NCBI GenBank assembly: GCA_024114885.1
Contig: CP099420.1
Coordinates: 2,914,001 to 2,978,000, forward strand
DNA from: Septoria linicola
Lineage: Eukaryota; Ascomycota; Dothideomycetes; Mycosphaerellales; Mycosphaerellaceae
Reading direction: 5' to 3'
Length of the DNA stretch: 64,000 nt
Part shown: positions 47,098 to 58,148 of the stretch, piece by piece
Layout of the letters: each line of letters begins with the position of its first letter
Position numbering within the stretch: position 1 is the first letter of the stretch
Position numbers and translations under genes: made by a program
The notes under the pieces: model-generated
What the model was told of the DNA's origin: nothing
The model's input: only the letters and a program-made list of their open reading frames with translations
The model's database searches: none

Positions 47098-47994
47098 ATG
47101 GCCGAAGCCAGCAAGGAGACGCTCCAGGAACGCTGGAACTACCTCTACAAAGAGTACTTGCCAGCGCTAGCCAAAGCACGAGATGAAGCGCAACCCAAAT
47201 GGCCCGTGAACCTAGACCATTGCTTTGCGCGAATCGTCCTCGATAACTCTGTCGGCGTTGACAAACCATGGACTGAAGTAGTAAAGTCACCTGCGTACAA
47301 GAATATGTCGGAGACTCAGCTCAAAGGCGCAATCGCGCTCGCCGAGAAGATAGCTAACGGAGAGGCGAATCTGGTAGAGCTGGATGAGCAGAGTCTTCAG
47401 CTGCGCGGCAAGAAAAGCAAAAAGCGAAAAGCAGCGAATGGTAAGTCAGAGGAGGCTGAAGCAGAAGTCAAGGTGCCTGCCACAAAGAAGCGGAAATCTG
47501 ATCAGACCGTGTCATCGTATTTCCTGCCGGCAACCAACTCGGCATCCACAAAGATCAAAAACAGCAAGGACGAGGCAGCTCCAGATGCTGCTGTTGGCAA
47601 GACTGAGGACGATGTCGACATGTCTGTTCAGGTCAAGCGCATCCAAGATTCGAACATGACTGCATTCAAGAAGCAGATTCTCACGATGCTCACACATATC
47701 CCTCGTGGAAGATATTCTACGTATGGAGCAATGTCAGATCACTTGAGCAAGACTTCATCGAAGACGTGCGCTAGAGCTGTGGGGAGCGCTATCAAGAACA
47801 ACCCCTTCGCTCCAGAAGTACCTTGCCACAGAATACTCGCCGCTGACGGGACCTTGGGCGGGTTCAAAAGCGGCGGCTGGGGCGAAAGCGGCAAATATGC
47901 AAACGAGAAGCACAAACTGCTGAAGGAGGAAGGAGTCAAGTTCGACTCGAGCATGAAAGTTAAGGGACCGCCATTCACAGACTTCGGTACTTGA
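47098..47994 (+). CDS. O6-alkylguanine-DNA alkyltransferase with N-terminal extension domain
   Basis: Intronless 298-residue DNA-repair protein. The C-terminal domain (about 185-290) is the alkyltransferase fold: FKKQILTMLTHIPRGRYSTY, CARAVGSAIKNNPF with the Arg-finger type RAVG, and the active-site VPCHRIL with the acceptor Cys retained, then GTLGGFKSGG. Alkyltransferase-like proteins have Trp in place of that Cys, so this one should be able to accept the alkyl group itself. The N-terminal about 100 residues (RWNYLYKEYLPALAKARDEA, WPVNLDHCFARIVLDNSVGV, PWTEVVKSPAYKNMSETQL) form a separate conserved-looking domain absent from yeast MGT1. A basic linker (KKSKKRKAANGK, PATKKRKSDQ) and a PIP-box-like TVSSYFLP segment follow. 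Nuclear location is likely. Confidence 0.82.
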   Translation: MAEASKETLQERWNYLYKEYLPALAKARDEAQPKWPVNLDHCFARIVLDNSVGVDKPWTEVVKSPAYKNMSETQLKGAIALAEKIANGEANLVELDEQSLQLRGKKSKKRKAANGKSEEAEAEVKVPATKKRKSDQTVSSYFLPATNSASTKIKNSKDEAAPDAAVGKTEDDVDMSVQVKRIQDSNMTAFKKQILTMLTHIPRGRYSTYGAMSDHLSKTSSKTCARAVGSAIKNNPFAPEVPCHRILAADGTLGGFKSGGWGESGKYANEKHKLLKEEGVKFDSSMKVKGPPFTDFGT

Positions 47995-48687
47995 TCGAAT
48001 TGCAGTGGGATGATCAGGCATGTACAGTTCTTGTACAGCATTGGTTTCATCGCTGCCAGTATGGCGTTAGATTCTGCGAAGCCATCCTGAGGGTCTTGCT
48101 GGTGAGATGTCGATGTGCGAAGAGCACAGGCCAATGAGGCAGCCAGCATGCTCCTGCTGCCCAGATAAGCAGCATCGCCACTGGACCACTTTGAAAGTCG
48201 GCATCTCCGGCCATGTAACACTGCAATGTGGTCAGCAACCACGTCCGGATAAAATACAGTCCCGAAAGAGCATCTGAATCCCAACACAATGTTGTGCGGA
48301 GATGTGGAGACAACGCTTGTGAATACAGAATGCAAGGCTCTAGACTGGCTACCTGCTTTCTGGCCCCGGTCAGATCCCACCATGTGTGGTAGACTGTGTA
48401 TCTAGGCGAAACCAATCCGGCAAAACATACCCCTCCTAGGCGGCTGAGCGCCTTTCGCGCCGCGAATTACTGCTTTCGGCCCATTTGGTTCAGGAACGAC
48501 CTGCTCTCCAGAGCAAAGGGAGAAGACTCGCAGCGACTTCACAACTGATAACTGTCACATTTAGCCTACATGATCACGCAGCTGTCGTCCGTGTTCATGG
48601 CAGATGGAATACTCAAAAGTGGTGGATGACGGATGCCGCTCACCATTGAAGGCCCCTCACGTCTGAACACAATCCGCACCGTTCACA
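47995..48687. other. Intergenic region upstream of the dioxygenase
   Basis: About 690 bases between two plus-strand genes. No gene is supported. A GC-rich inverted-repeat-like patch (GGCGGCTGAGCGCC) occurs near 48440. Confidence 0.35.
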
Positions 48688-49761
48688 ATGGCCGCCATAC
48701 AGACTGCCCCAGTGCCTGCACATCAACTAGTATATGAGCCCAACAGCTTGCCCAAGCTGCGTTCGAACTATGGCGACTTTCTGGACCAGGACACAGTCGG
48801 CTGGATGCGAGAAACACTGGTTGACACATCCATCGAAGAGATGCGTCGACGCTTCGACGAAGATGGCTATATCTTTGTCAAGGGTGTAATGCCCCGCGAA
48901 GATGTCCTGAATATGCGTGAAGCGTACTTCTCTCACATGCAACCCACTGGGCTCCTTAACCAGGCACGTCTGCTCGGGACGGCATCTTCGATGAGACGCA
49001 GGATCCTGTGGCACATCACGGCAATGGAGGCCGAGATCTTCCAGAAGACCAGCTCAAAATTGAGAGATTGATTTCAGCACATACGCATCCGATCTATGAA
49101 GCATTTCTAGAGCACCCTCAACTACGACAATTTGTACGAGAATTCATGGGCTGGAAGAAAGACGTACTCATTAAGCGAACACTTCTCCGCCACAATGTAC
49201 CCAACGGATTCAGCACAGGGATTCACTATGATAAGATCTTCCTTCGAGCGGGTGACGCAGACTTTCTGACTGCTTGGGTCCCAATCGGAGATTGTACGGC
49301 TACAGGCGGTGGGCTGATGTATCTGGAGAACAGCACAGACATCGGTCTTGCAATGGAGGCAGACTTCACCAAGCGAGCCGAGACTTTTACCAAGGAGCAG
49401 CGGATTAATGGGTTCAACCAGAACATGGCGAGAGATGGCCAGCTCTCACACGATGCAGCTGAGCTGACGCGGGAGATCGAGAATGGTGTCCATGGTGGCG
49501 AGAAGAAGAAGCGGAAGTGGATCGTTGCAAACTATGAAGCCGGTGATGTGGTGTTCCAGTAAGTCGTGTCCGGTTAAACAAATAGAAGCATCCCTTCTGA
49601 CAACGATCAACAGCAACCCCTATATGATTCACGGAGCCATCAAGAACGATGATGACAAGGGCAGGATCCGGCTAAGTACTGACTTGAGATTTCACGAAGA
49701 AGGCAGTGACCTTGACACGAGGTGGATGAGGAGTGTTTGGACGCCGAGCGACGGCTTGTAA
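48688..49761 (+). CDS. Phytanoyl-CoA dioxygenase (PhyH)-like protein, one-base frame break
   Basis: Fe(II)/2-oxoglutarate dioxygenase of the PhyH superfamily, about 339 residues if the break is ignored; substrate unknown. Exon 1 is 48688-49558, with an intron at 49559-49613 (55 nt), and exon 2 is 49614-49761. The frame from the ATG reads MAAIQTAPVPAHQLVYEPNS, then FDEDGYIFVKGVMPREDVLN and MREAYFSHMQPTGLLN. At about 48958-48966 it leaves the family pattern, which continues one frame over as PGTSARDGIFDETQDPVAHH. The combined exon lengths (871 + 148) are one base short of a multiple of three. This fits loss of one C in a short C run. Catalytic residues are intact: GIHYDK (His and Asp ligands), NPYMIHGAIK (distal His) and GRIRLSTDLRF (2-oxoglutarate Arg). 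A sequencing error or recent inactivation are both possible. Confidence 0.75.
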
Positions 49762-49902
49762 GCAGCGACTTGTATGTCAGATCATGCGAGTCTACAATGT
49801 GATTGACAACGATCAATTTCCGACCAACATTTACTCGTGGGTATCATGCTTGGTCTTCTCATTCTTGTGTATCTGCGCCTACGCTAGCACTACGTTGCAC
49901 AA

Positions 49903-51381
49903 TCAGGTGTGCCTCACTGGACGTTCTTCGCGCGATGGTCTCCGCATAGATTGCCTGTCTTGATTGCGACTATCGTCTCGACCGCGAGCATCATGCCGGC
50001 TGCTCTTTCGTCTAGGAGAGCGAGGTGGTGCTGGTCCGAGCAGGACAGATTTCGTCTTGTTGTAAAGCTGCTCTGTGGCAACTAATGGCCATATGCAGAT
50101 ACTGTAAGCTATCTTCAGCGGAAAAGCAACGATGTTGCTGAAGGTCTGCAGAGCCAGCGCAACAATGCCGGGGTTCTGGGAATGCTGTGCAGCAACTGCA
50201 GCCAGACTCAGTGCTTCCTGCAGTCGTGTCTCGAGGTTCACCAGACGCTGATCTATGTTCATGGACATTGTCACAGTCTTCTTCTCGTAGCGCCGCAAAG
50301 CGCGTTCCAATCCCTCCAGGCGTGACTCATAGCGCTTACGAATCTCACTCGACAAATCAGTCACATCAGCCTTTCGTGCCATATTCATGGTCGGAGGAAC
50401 AATGGCATGCTCGGACAACTTGGCCTCGAGGTCGGTGATGCGCTCAGCGAGCTTGTTTGTTGTGCTCTTGTCGTCTATGGCAGAAGCAAAGGGATCATCT
50501 ATCCCGGTTACGGTCCGTTGCAGGAACATCGTCCTGCTTGCCACCATGCGAACCACTTGCCTTACAGGTCGGATTTCTGCTGCAAGCAGGAAAATGGACA
50601 GATTGTAGTCCGACACAAGCCCATTGCTCGGTCCAGACAGCTGAGCCCGGATGACGTGCAGCAGATAGGCGGCCAGTACTGGAAAGGTGAAAGTGGCCGT
50701 CAAGGCCAGCAACTCCTGTTTGCGAAGACTCGCAGCAGCTTGCTCGCGCTTGCTCACATTCTGTGTACTCGCATCCTCGCCTCCACTGTGCTTGCGAGCT
50801 GGCGATGGCTTCGGCGAGCTGCCGGCAGAAGAGGCAGTGTCGACAGCAGTTTCGTCCCCCAAGTCCTCATCATAGTCTGGCTCGACATCACGACGCAACG
50901 CTTGGGCCGAGTAGTACCAATCCCATGGCAGTCGGATGCTCCAATTCATGAATATGGCAGCAAGACCCAGCAATAGCACGTCCGTCACGAATGCACTGCC
51001 ATTCTTGGTGAACAGGCCTGCCAGGGCGGGGAGAATGGCAAAGGCAAGAGGCGACGAGTGCCAGCTGGTCGTCTCGTTGTCAAAGTCATTCCGTCGTCTG
51101 TTGCTCGTCCGCGGATTGATGTAGTTGTCGGTGAATGATCGCGTCACATCGTCAATGCTGGAAAAGGACAGCAAGGATGATCGTCGGCGTGGCTGCAGCG
51201 GTGGTCGAGGAGACGACGGGGAGTGGCCATCGCTGGACTGTCTCGGCGGGAGGCGGAAGCGAGCGGCGGCGGCGGCGGCGGCGTTGGCGGGCGTCGTCGT
51301 CGATGCCGGCGTCGCGGAGCTGCTTGTTGTTGCAGATGCTGTCGCTGCCCGCGCCGATGGTCTGGGTTCATTGTCGCTCAT
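49903..51381 (-). CDS. Multi-pass membrane protein with coiled coil, unknown function
   Basis: Intronless, about 492 residues from the ATG at 51381 (MSDNEPRPSARAATASATTS). An upstream in-frame extension to 51456 is possible but lacks family-like sequence. The N-terminus is Ser/Thr/Ala-rich with a poly-Ala run coded by a GCC/GCG-type triplet tract (51259-51283). Hydrophobic segments are LAFAILPALAGLF with VLLLGLAAIFM, LLALTATFTFPVLAAYLL, LSIFLLAAEIRPV and IVAFPLKIAYSICIWPLV. Between the third and fourth is a predicted coiled coil (KLAERITDLEAKLSEHAI, KRYESRLEGLERALRRYEKK). The C-terminus is Arg-rich. I have seen similar conserved fungal proteins but know no function. It may organise an intracellular membrane. 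Confidence 0.75.
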   Translation of the reverse strand: MSDNEPRPSARAATASATTSSSATPASTTTPANAAAAAAARFRLPPRQSSDGHSPSSPRPPLQPRRRSSLLSFSSIDDVTRSFTDNYINPRTSNRRRNDFDNETTSWHSSPLAFAILPALAGLFTKNGSAFVTDVLLLGLAAIFMNWSIRLPWDWYYSAQALRRDVEPDYDEDLGDETAVDTASSAGSSPKPSPARKHSGGEDASTQNVSKREQAAASLRKQELLALTATFTFPVLAAYLLHVIRAQLSGPSNGLVSDYNLSIFLLAAEIRPVRQVVRMVASRTMFLQRTVTGIDDPFASAIDDKSTTNKLAERITDLEAKLSEHAIVPPTMNMARKADVTDLSSEIRKRYESRLEGLERALRRYEKKTVTMSMNIDQRLVNLETRLQEALSLAAVAAQHSQNPGIVALALQTFSNIVAFPLKIAYSICIWPLVATEQLYNKTKSVLLGPAPPRSPRRKSSRHDARGRDDSRNQDRQSMRRPSREERPVRHT

Positions 51382-52508
51382 GATGCTGGCGGGCTGGCGT
51401 GAGCTGACGTCGCGGGTCGTGCAAACTCTCGCGAGTCGCGACAGACAACGTCTCACTCTCTTCTCGCTCCTCCTCAGTATTGCGATGGTAGAGCGTCACT
51501 GCCGCCATCTGTGCCTGCCCTCTCTTTCCTTGCAGCCGGTGCACAACAGCTCCGTGCCTGCCGCGGTAGCACTACGTCGTTCCTGCTGCATTCGGGAAGT
51601 CAAATGCGCTTTGCGCGCCAAGGGAGCGGCATCTGGAGGCGTCTCACCAACACGTCCGGCACCTACACCGAATCATTTCAGCCAAAGCCGGCAGTCCAGT
51701 GGACAATGAAGATCCATCGTGCAGATGCTGTGGCCAGTGCCCCCTTCTAGTACCCACACTCCCTTTCACATGCGAAAGGTGATCTGGACGTCCGTTGGAT
51801 CGCCGTCATCCGCGTCCAATGGCTAGCAAGGCAGATACCTTCTGCAGGAACGCTGCGCTGCTTCTCTCATGCCCATTGATGAGATCACAGGCCCTCCCGC
51901 CCTATCGATCCCAACAGCGGACCGACCGCGCTAATCAGCAATTGCCACAAGAGCTATCCGGATAATTTGAATGTGTCTGTGCCTGACGCGTCTACGCTCC
52001 GGCACTCTATGCGTCGAGCGGCGTGATTGCATTTAGACGCGTATCGGAGATATCGTTAATATTGACCTATCACTTTAGGCCATGCATCAGAGCGCGTTGT
52101 GGTCTTCAACAACAAATTGCCTTCATACTCATTTACATGATGACAGGATTGCCCGAACGTCAGTGCTACGATCACTCGATCGCTCGACAGCCAAAGCATC
52201 GCAGTGTGAGTTTGAGAGCTACAATATGATTAAACAGTACGCAGGTATGGATCGGAGATATTGTCTGCCAACCGTCAGTCTTCCGCTGAGGCATCTATGC
52301 AGCTTCAGCCCGCCTACCTCGGGCGTAGCAAAGCTCGCTTGCCACGCGAGAAGACCAAGACAATGCCCAGCAGGTTCTTCCAGAGCATGTCTAGATACAG
52401 CATTGCTATGGTAATGTCCACCCCAGCACATTTTGACCAGCTCCTCACATTCCTAGAAGTTGTGCTCTTGACACACCAGCTAGCTCAAGCACAACAACGA
52501 AGCTGAGA
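51382..52508. other. Divergent intergenic region
   Basis: About 1.1 kb between the divergent starts of two membrane-protein genes. No gene is supported. Confidence 0.35.
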
Positions 52509-54014
52509 ATGAAAACTCAACACGCATCTTTGTTCTCCTACAATCTTACAAGACCGTATCCTTACTGGTGGTTCACACCAGTGACCTTAGTTGCCGCGTT
52601 TGCGCTTACCGCAGTCTTCTCTTATCTGAACTATGCAGCGAACGGCTTTGAACTGGTCGTGACGACATCGTCAGACCCCAATGGCACCATAGCAGATCTG
52701 AGCGCACTACACGGTCTACCTAGACTATTGACTGGGAAATACAGGCCAAATTGTCAGCCGGTGAGCTTGGCTGCGGGAAGCAAGTTCTTCACCAACAGCA
52801 CCGGTCTGAAGTATGAAATCCTGAAAGTGTCACGACAAGGCAGCACAGATATACTGCCGGCTTTGACCTACAGCAATAACGTTCTGGATCATTGCATGGT
52901 GACGAAGGTCGAGCTGGAGCCTTCGAGCCAGGACAGAACAGCGAATCAATGGTCCGTGTCAGCTTTTGGTATTATTGTGCGAACGTATGCCACCTGCAAC
53001 ATTAGCAGCTCGTATGGTAAGAGTTTACGAATTTAGCCGACTGATAGACTGACATTGTCGCCATGTATAGGCCCTATAACATTCGACATCCTGAATTCGT
53101 ATGACCTAGTTCCGGAAACAGCCACTGTCAATTTCGTGAGCCAGAACAAGAGTGCTCGAGCATCTCTCTGGTGGGGCGAATCGCTCCTCTCCACATATTG
53201 GATATGGTCCACGTTCGAGATCAGCAAGAACCATACTTTACCAGATGGCGATTCACGCCCTGGTAGTAACAACAAGATCAGTAAGGCCCATCTTGCCTTT
53301 CACCCGGACGACTCGAGCCGCGATATACTGGACACAACTTTTATGCGACTCGCATGGCGCATGCTCTGGGAGGGTGCTGGTACTGAGCGCGGAATCTATT
53401 GGTGGGAGCAGGAGGAGCAAGTAGTGTACGCATCGGAGTATGCAAAGAGAGACATCTGGCCCAGCAATTGGTGGCTGCCGGCAGAGAAACTTGCCAAATC
53501 CGCTTACTCAACCGTCCTCGTCGACTTGGGCCAGGCCGAGTGGTCCAATATTTTGCTGGAGGACTAGAAGCTCCAAAGGTACACTGCAGACTTCACAGCA
53601 GCGCAACAATACGTGGTGAATGCTGCTCGGGTAGGAGAGGTGGACCCCTTTGATCCTGCTTCTGATCGTACAGGTCGACTGGGCACGAGCCCTGCGGTGA
53701 TTGCAACAACGTACATCTGCAACGTGCCACGCCGTAAAGCCACGAGTACGATTGCATGGTCCATCATAATTGCAGATCTGGTCTTCCTTCAAGCTGTGTG
53801 GACTGTGTTCAAGTTGGTCGTTGAGTTCTATCTCTTCAAAAGGCTGCCTGAAGCAGGGCACTGTGCGGGCTGTCAAAGGGTGATAGTATCAGACGGTTCA
53901 CGGGATGATCAGGGTCAGCAGGAGCGTTCTGAGGATCATGAGATGGCCCCCTTGACGAAGAACTATCTGCGTCCCGGATATCAGAGACAGTTGACTGAGG
54001 ACTCCAGAATATGA
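52509..54014 (+). CDS. Two-TM surface-type protein interrupted by an in-frame TAG
   Basis: Exon 1 is 52509-53016, an intron occupies 53017-53070 (54 nt, GTAAGA..TATAG), and exon 2 starts at 53071 and stays in one frame to 54014. It is broken only by a TAG at 53565-53567, after NILLED. Downstream the same frame carries family-like sequence for about 148 codons: LGTSPAVIATTYICNVPRRK, a membrane segment (STIAWSIIIADLVFLQAVWT) and a charged cytosolic tail ending LTEDSRI. Upstream is an N-terminal membrane segment (PVTLVAAFALTAVFSYLNY) and a large extracellular-like domain with Asn-glycosylation sites, Cys and Trp (DHCMVTKVEL, YATCNISSSY, WWGESLLSTYWIWSTFE). This layout is that of a common uncharacterised fungal family. 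No intron with good ends removes the TAG. Nonsense mutation, readthrough or sequence error are the options. Confidence 0.65.
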
Positions 54015-54050
54015 AATAGTATGTTCCCAAGGTTCTGGTTCATGTCAATA

Positions 54051-55262
54051 TCAACGAAAATCCTTAGCAGTATACACTTTTATATTGGGGGCGCCACGTT
54101 CCAACTCCGGAGCCCGCTCCAGACCTCGACAATATGGTTTACATCTGGCGATCTCGGCCGAATTCACATCGTGCCAACTCAGTAGCCGTTCCACCCAAGG
54201 CTTCCGTGCGCCAATCGCTTTCAGGCCCCCTCGTAAGGAGATCATCTTGATCAATCCTCGCATATGCATATGGTAGTTCTCTGAGGTGCCATGTTTGACC
54301 TCGTAGGCTGCAAATAACGAGATGCACACTAGCATCTCGTCTGATAGCGAGCGCTCAGAGTCGTTGAGTGCAGTATTGATACTTTGGATCAAGAAGCTGT
54401 ATAGTTGTAGAACATGGCCGTGGGATGTCGTGGCGGAGAGGTCCCCTAGAATATTGGCTATGCTCACCAATATGGCCATGATGAGTAGCATTGGGTCGCT
54501 GAAGATGAAGGTCATGAATCTCTTGTGAGCGGCTGAAGCTTTCAGGCCTGTCTTGAACTGGGTCTGAATGTCACCTGCTTGACTCAGGACGAGGTGATCG
54601 TAAAATCCCTAAGTAGACAATGAAGATGCCACCGGTCAGCGTGTGCCACGACATGCTGAGCCAAGAACGGAAGGGAAAGAGTGCTGGCTTCAGGGCGGGT
54701 AGTTTGCCATAAGGCGAGAGGTCCATGCGTGTGGAGTTCTTACCACTACAGAAGAAGTATGTAACCCCAAATTTGCCAATGCTATACCAGCCGTGTTTGC
54801 GGGATCGTGGAGAGCAAAAGTCTGAAATGCCGCTGTGCCTTGCGAGAAGGCTTTCGCTAGGGGGTTTTGCGCAACAAGTCTCATTGTCATGAGTGCGTCC
54901 AGATCCGCGGCATCGCCTTCGTCAATGGTGGTGTCGTTATCGTCCTGATGCACCGAAGTTGTTCTACTTGCGTTCGAGGAATTCGGCTTCCCATTTGCAA
55001 AGTCGAAAGCATGTGTGTTTGCATCTCGTAGGCAGTCTGACTCTCTCGGTGCTAGAGGTGACAACTCTCGCAACCCGGATTTTTGTTGTGTCAATTCTCG
55101 AGCCCTTTTATGCTGCTGTCTAGCGATATGAGATCGCACTTGTTTCCGGACGTCTTTCTTCTTCGTATCATTAGGACGCTTGATCTGGATAAAGACCAGG
55201 TCTGCAGGCTGTGGGGCCAGCGTCCTGCTGTTGGTCTGGCCGGCTACTGCATGGTTATTCAT
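54051..55262 (-). CDS. Fungal-specific transcription factor-like protein, splicing unresolved
   Basis: The N-terminal exon begins at the ATG at 55262: MNNHAVAGQTNSRTLAPQPA, then DLVFIQIKRPNDTKKKDVRK, QVRSHIARQQHKRARE. This matches the start of a class of fungal regulators that lack a zinc cluster but carry a basic KxxVRSHxxR block. The last exon, at least 54051-54570, reads SDPMLLIMAILVSIANILGD, LFAAYEVKHGT, HMHMRGLIKMISLRGGLKAI and LLSWHDVNSAEIAR, the helical fungal-specific transcription factor domain. Between about 54570 and 54800 coding-like sequence appears in more than one frame (for example DLSPYGKLPALKP and FYDHLVLSQAGDIQ), so one or two introns must lie there. I could not settle their ends. 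It converges with the two-TM gene 37 bases away. Confidence 0.55.
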
Positions 55263-56085
55263 GACATGCAGAGTGTTCTGTCCTAAAAGGGCAGGAGGAA
55301 GAGAGAAGTGATACGAAGAGGTGGGCAATCCGACTCTCGTCGTGATCCGCTGTAGATCTCAACCGGTCCACCCGTAAGGCTTGTCTCCAGTAGATCACTC
55401 GCTTTAGGTGGATGCGGACTGACGTTTGTGTTGCAGTACATCATGAATGGATGACGTGGGCACAAGCAGCATAGGCGGCATCGCTTAAACGGACTACACG
55501 TTCTCTGCTACCTGGGGGCGCGAGGAACGTGACGCGACATGTCACTATATAGATACTGTCTCAGTCTCTTCGCGACTCCACTTCAGCTGGAGCAATGGCT
55601 ATCGAGCATGAATGCCCGGCCTGGCTCAACAGGAGCGGCAACACCTAGTCGCCAGGTGCACTTTACCGCCACGCAGCTAACAATGGAATATCTCTACTGC
55701 GATTCTCTGCTTAGCTCTGACACGCCACTGATCCAAAGTGAACACGATCTTTCACGGCCATATCGTGGAGCGGCGAAACCGGCTCATCGCAGGTGCGGTC
55801 AATGATAAGTAATTTCAGCTTGATCGACTGGTAGCACATGAAGTGGCGATTGTGGAAGCATGAATGACAGACTGCCGCGTCTTTGATTTCCACGTGGACC
55901 GTCGACCTTGCGGATCTCATTGCCGACTCCTGGATGTCTCGTGCTTGACCCGTGCGACGACTGTTTCAGGACGTCATCCAAATACCAAGCTGCTCAAGCG
56001 TTGGAGTACAGTGGGCATCATAGAATATGCTCTAAGACAAATTGCCGCGTACGCGTCAAAACTGCCACGACATGCAGGCATTGCT
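55263..56085. other. Spacer between the regulator gene and the dehydrogenase gene
   Basis: About 820 bases between two minus-strand genes: promoter of the regulator gene at the left, 3' flank of the dehydrogenase gene at the right. No gene is supported. Confidence 0.35.
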
Positions 56086-57820
56086 TCATATGTATTTGTA
56101 TGGATTCATAATGGCGTTCTGATAGTTCGGTCAGTATGTGTAGACGATCATCTGATAGCACACTTACGGGGTCGTATAGCTGTTTGAGCTGCTTCATCAG
56201 CTTGATCATTGTGTCACTCCTGCTGTACCCGATTGCCTTCTTCTTTGCCAGGCCGAGCCCATGTTCGGCTGAAATGCTGCCGTTTCGTTGCTGAATCCAC
56301 TCAAAGACCCATGGCTCGAGCACTTTTTCCACCTCTTTGTCATACCGCCTTGTGCACACGTTCAAATGCAGATTGGAGTCACCCATGTGTCCATAGCCAA
56401 TCACATCAAGCACAGGTTTACTCTCGTCTTCGGGGTCCATGAGACCGCTGTCCAAGAACTTCTGTCTTGCTTCTGCGACAAGATCATAAAGCTGGGGCAG
56501 AGGAATTGACAGATCATACTTGTACACACCGCCGAAATGTTGCGACGATTCGCTGACACCTTCACGACATGCCCACAGAGTCTGCGATTGTGTTTCGTTT
56601 TCTGCCAGAATGCCATCGGCGACGATTTCCTCGCCCATGACATGCTCAAGAAATGCTTCAACCTTTTCGCGATCGTGATCCGCGTTCGATCCGGAAGTCT
56701 CAATTAGACAGTAGAAAGGGTATTCGCCCTCGAGAGGGAGCTTCGCACCCGAAGCTCGAGTGTATATCTTTTGTGAATTGCCGTCCATGAACTCAAAGGC
56801 AGAGAGAATCTCCTGTAGGTAGCCCTTGGCCTCCTTGAACGCCTGCTGGACCTTTTCGTACGACTCAAGACCAAAGTATGCAACATTGACAGCCGGCGAG
56901 CGCTGTGGTGTCAGGATGGAGACGGCAGTGACGATGCCAATTGTGCCTTCACCTCCGATAAACAGCTGCTTGAGATCGTAGCCCGTGTTGTTCTTGCGCA
57001 GCTTTCCGAGGTCGTCGACTATCGTTCCATCTGGCAGAACAGCTTCTAGGCCAAGCACGTTGCCATGTAAGCTGCCATAACGAAGCAATCGCAACCCTCC
57101 AGCGTTCGTGGCGACATTGCCCCCCAGTTGGCACGTTCCCTTGGCCGCTAGGTCGAGAGGGAAGATGTGCTTGCGCTCAGCAAGATAGTTATCGGCAGCT
57201 TCAAGCACGACACCAGCATCCGCGACCAGAATGCCAGAAACATCGTCAAAATCGCGAATCCTGTTCATGCGGGCCAGATTGATGACAATCTCGTCAAATA
57301 CAGGCACAGATCCTCCCACTAGACCCGTGTTGCCACCCTGAGGATTTACCGCGATCAAATTGTCATTACAGTACTTCAGGATCTTGCTGACTTCATCGGT
57401 CGAGCCTGGCTTGAGCACGAGTCTCGTTTGCCCTCTGTACTTCCGCATCCAATCAGCGTTGTAGGCTTCCAGATCGCTCGCGGCGTCCTGGCTGACTCCA
57501 TCGATAATGGCGTTATCTGCACCCAGCACGTCCTTGAAGAAGTTGACATCATCCTTGGTGATCTCTTTGAAGCGGGAGTCGCGTTGGATGTCGGGATATG
57601 ATTCGGATGTGTATTTGATCTGCTTGGGGTTGCTCACGCCCGATCGTGACTCGGGCGGATCGTGCTCAGCATTGGAGGCAGTGGTGGTAGCTTGAGCATA
57701 GCAGCGGATCAATGGTGATGACGCTTGATATGCGGGTCGGAGATGTGCTGGCTGCTGGAATGCTCGGTTGGCAATGCGGATGCGCGTCAGAGCAGGCAGA
57801 CAGCGGTTGACGGCAGACAT
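56086..57820 (-). CDS. D-2-hydroxyglutarate / D-lactate dehydrogenase, mitochondrial FAD enzyme
   Basis: FAD-linked oxidase of about 561 residues that oxidises D-2-hydroxy acids, most like D-2-hydroxyglutarate dehydrogenase and yeast DLD2/DLD3. Exon 1 is 57820-56168, followed by a 49-nt intron (56167-56119; GTAAGT, CTGACC branch, TATCAG). A 33-nt last exon (56118-56086) encodes NAIMNPYKYI, which completes the family ending LYDPNAIMNPYKYI. The N-terminus MSAVNRCLPALTRIRIANRA is a mitochondrial presequence. The FAD-binding part (about 125-305) includes VNPQGGNTGLVGGSVPV, NLARMNRIRDFD, GTCQLGGNVATNAGGLRLLR and FIGGEGTIGIVT. The C-terminal domain has GYGHMGDSNLHLNV (metal-binding His) and SAEHGLG. 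It is divergent from proteasome alpha4, 328 bp away. The exact substrate is inferred. Confidence 0.9.
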
Positions 57821-58148
57821 GGCGGGACCAGAGGAAGGAGCAGGTGAATAAGGACAGAGGAAGAGGAAGGCACGATGAGGTGGAATGGCAATGGCAATGC
57901 TGCTGCTCGGTTCGCGAAGTGGTCGGCGTTCCGAATCCCTGCAATGCCGACGTGAGAGCTGCCGACCTACCTTCCAGATTGACGCGTTTGAAGCAGTCGC
58001 CTAACTGACTTAGCTCAGCTGGATCACAGCAACTACTCACTCAGTCTCCAGCAAACACAGTAATCTATCTCATCGACATCGTCAGCGACCACACCGACAT
58101 CACCGACACCATCAACAACTCCCCGCAGCAGCAGCAGCAGCAGCGACG
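57821..58148. promoter_or_regulatory. Divergent promoter, dehydrogenase / proteasome alpha4
   Basis: This 328-base spacer lies between two divergent starts. The alpha4 leader contains imperfect ACCGACA repeats (about 58085-58110) and a CAG run just before the ATG. No specific factor site is clear. Confidence 0.45.
58125..58143 (+). repeat. (CAG)6 microsatellite in the 5' leader
   Basis: Six consecutive CAG triplets end five bases before the proteasome alpha4 ATG at 58149. They are in the untranslated leader and not in the coding frame. Length variation between strains is likely. Confidence 0.85.

Noticed and set aside
51259..51283. GGC-type triplet tract considered as a free microsatellite
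   Set aside because: It lies inside the coiled-coil membrane protein gene and encodes its poly-Ala run, so it is described there.
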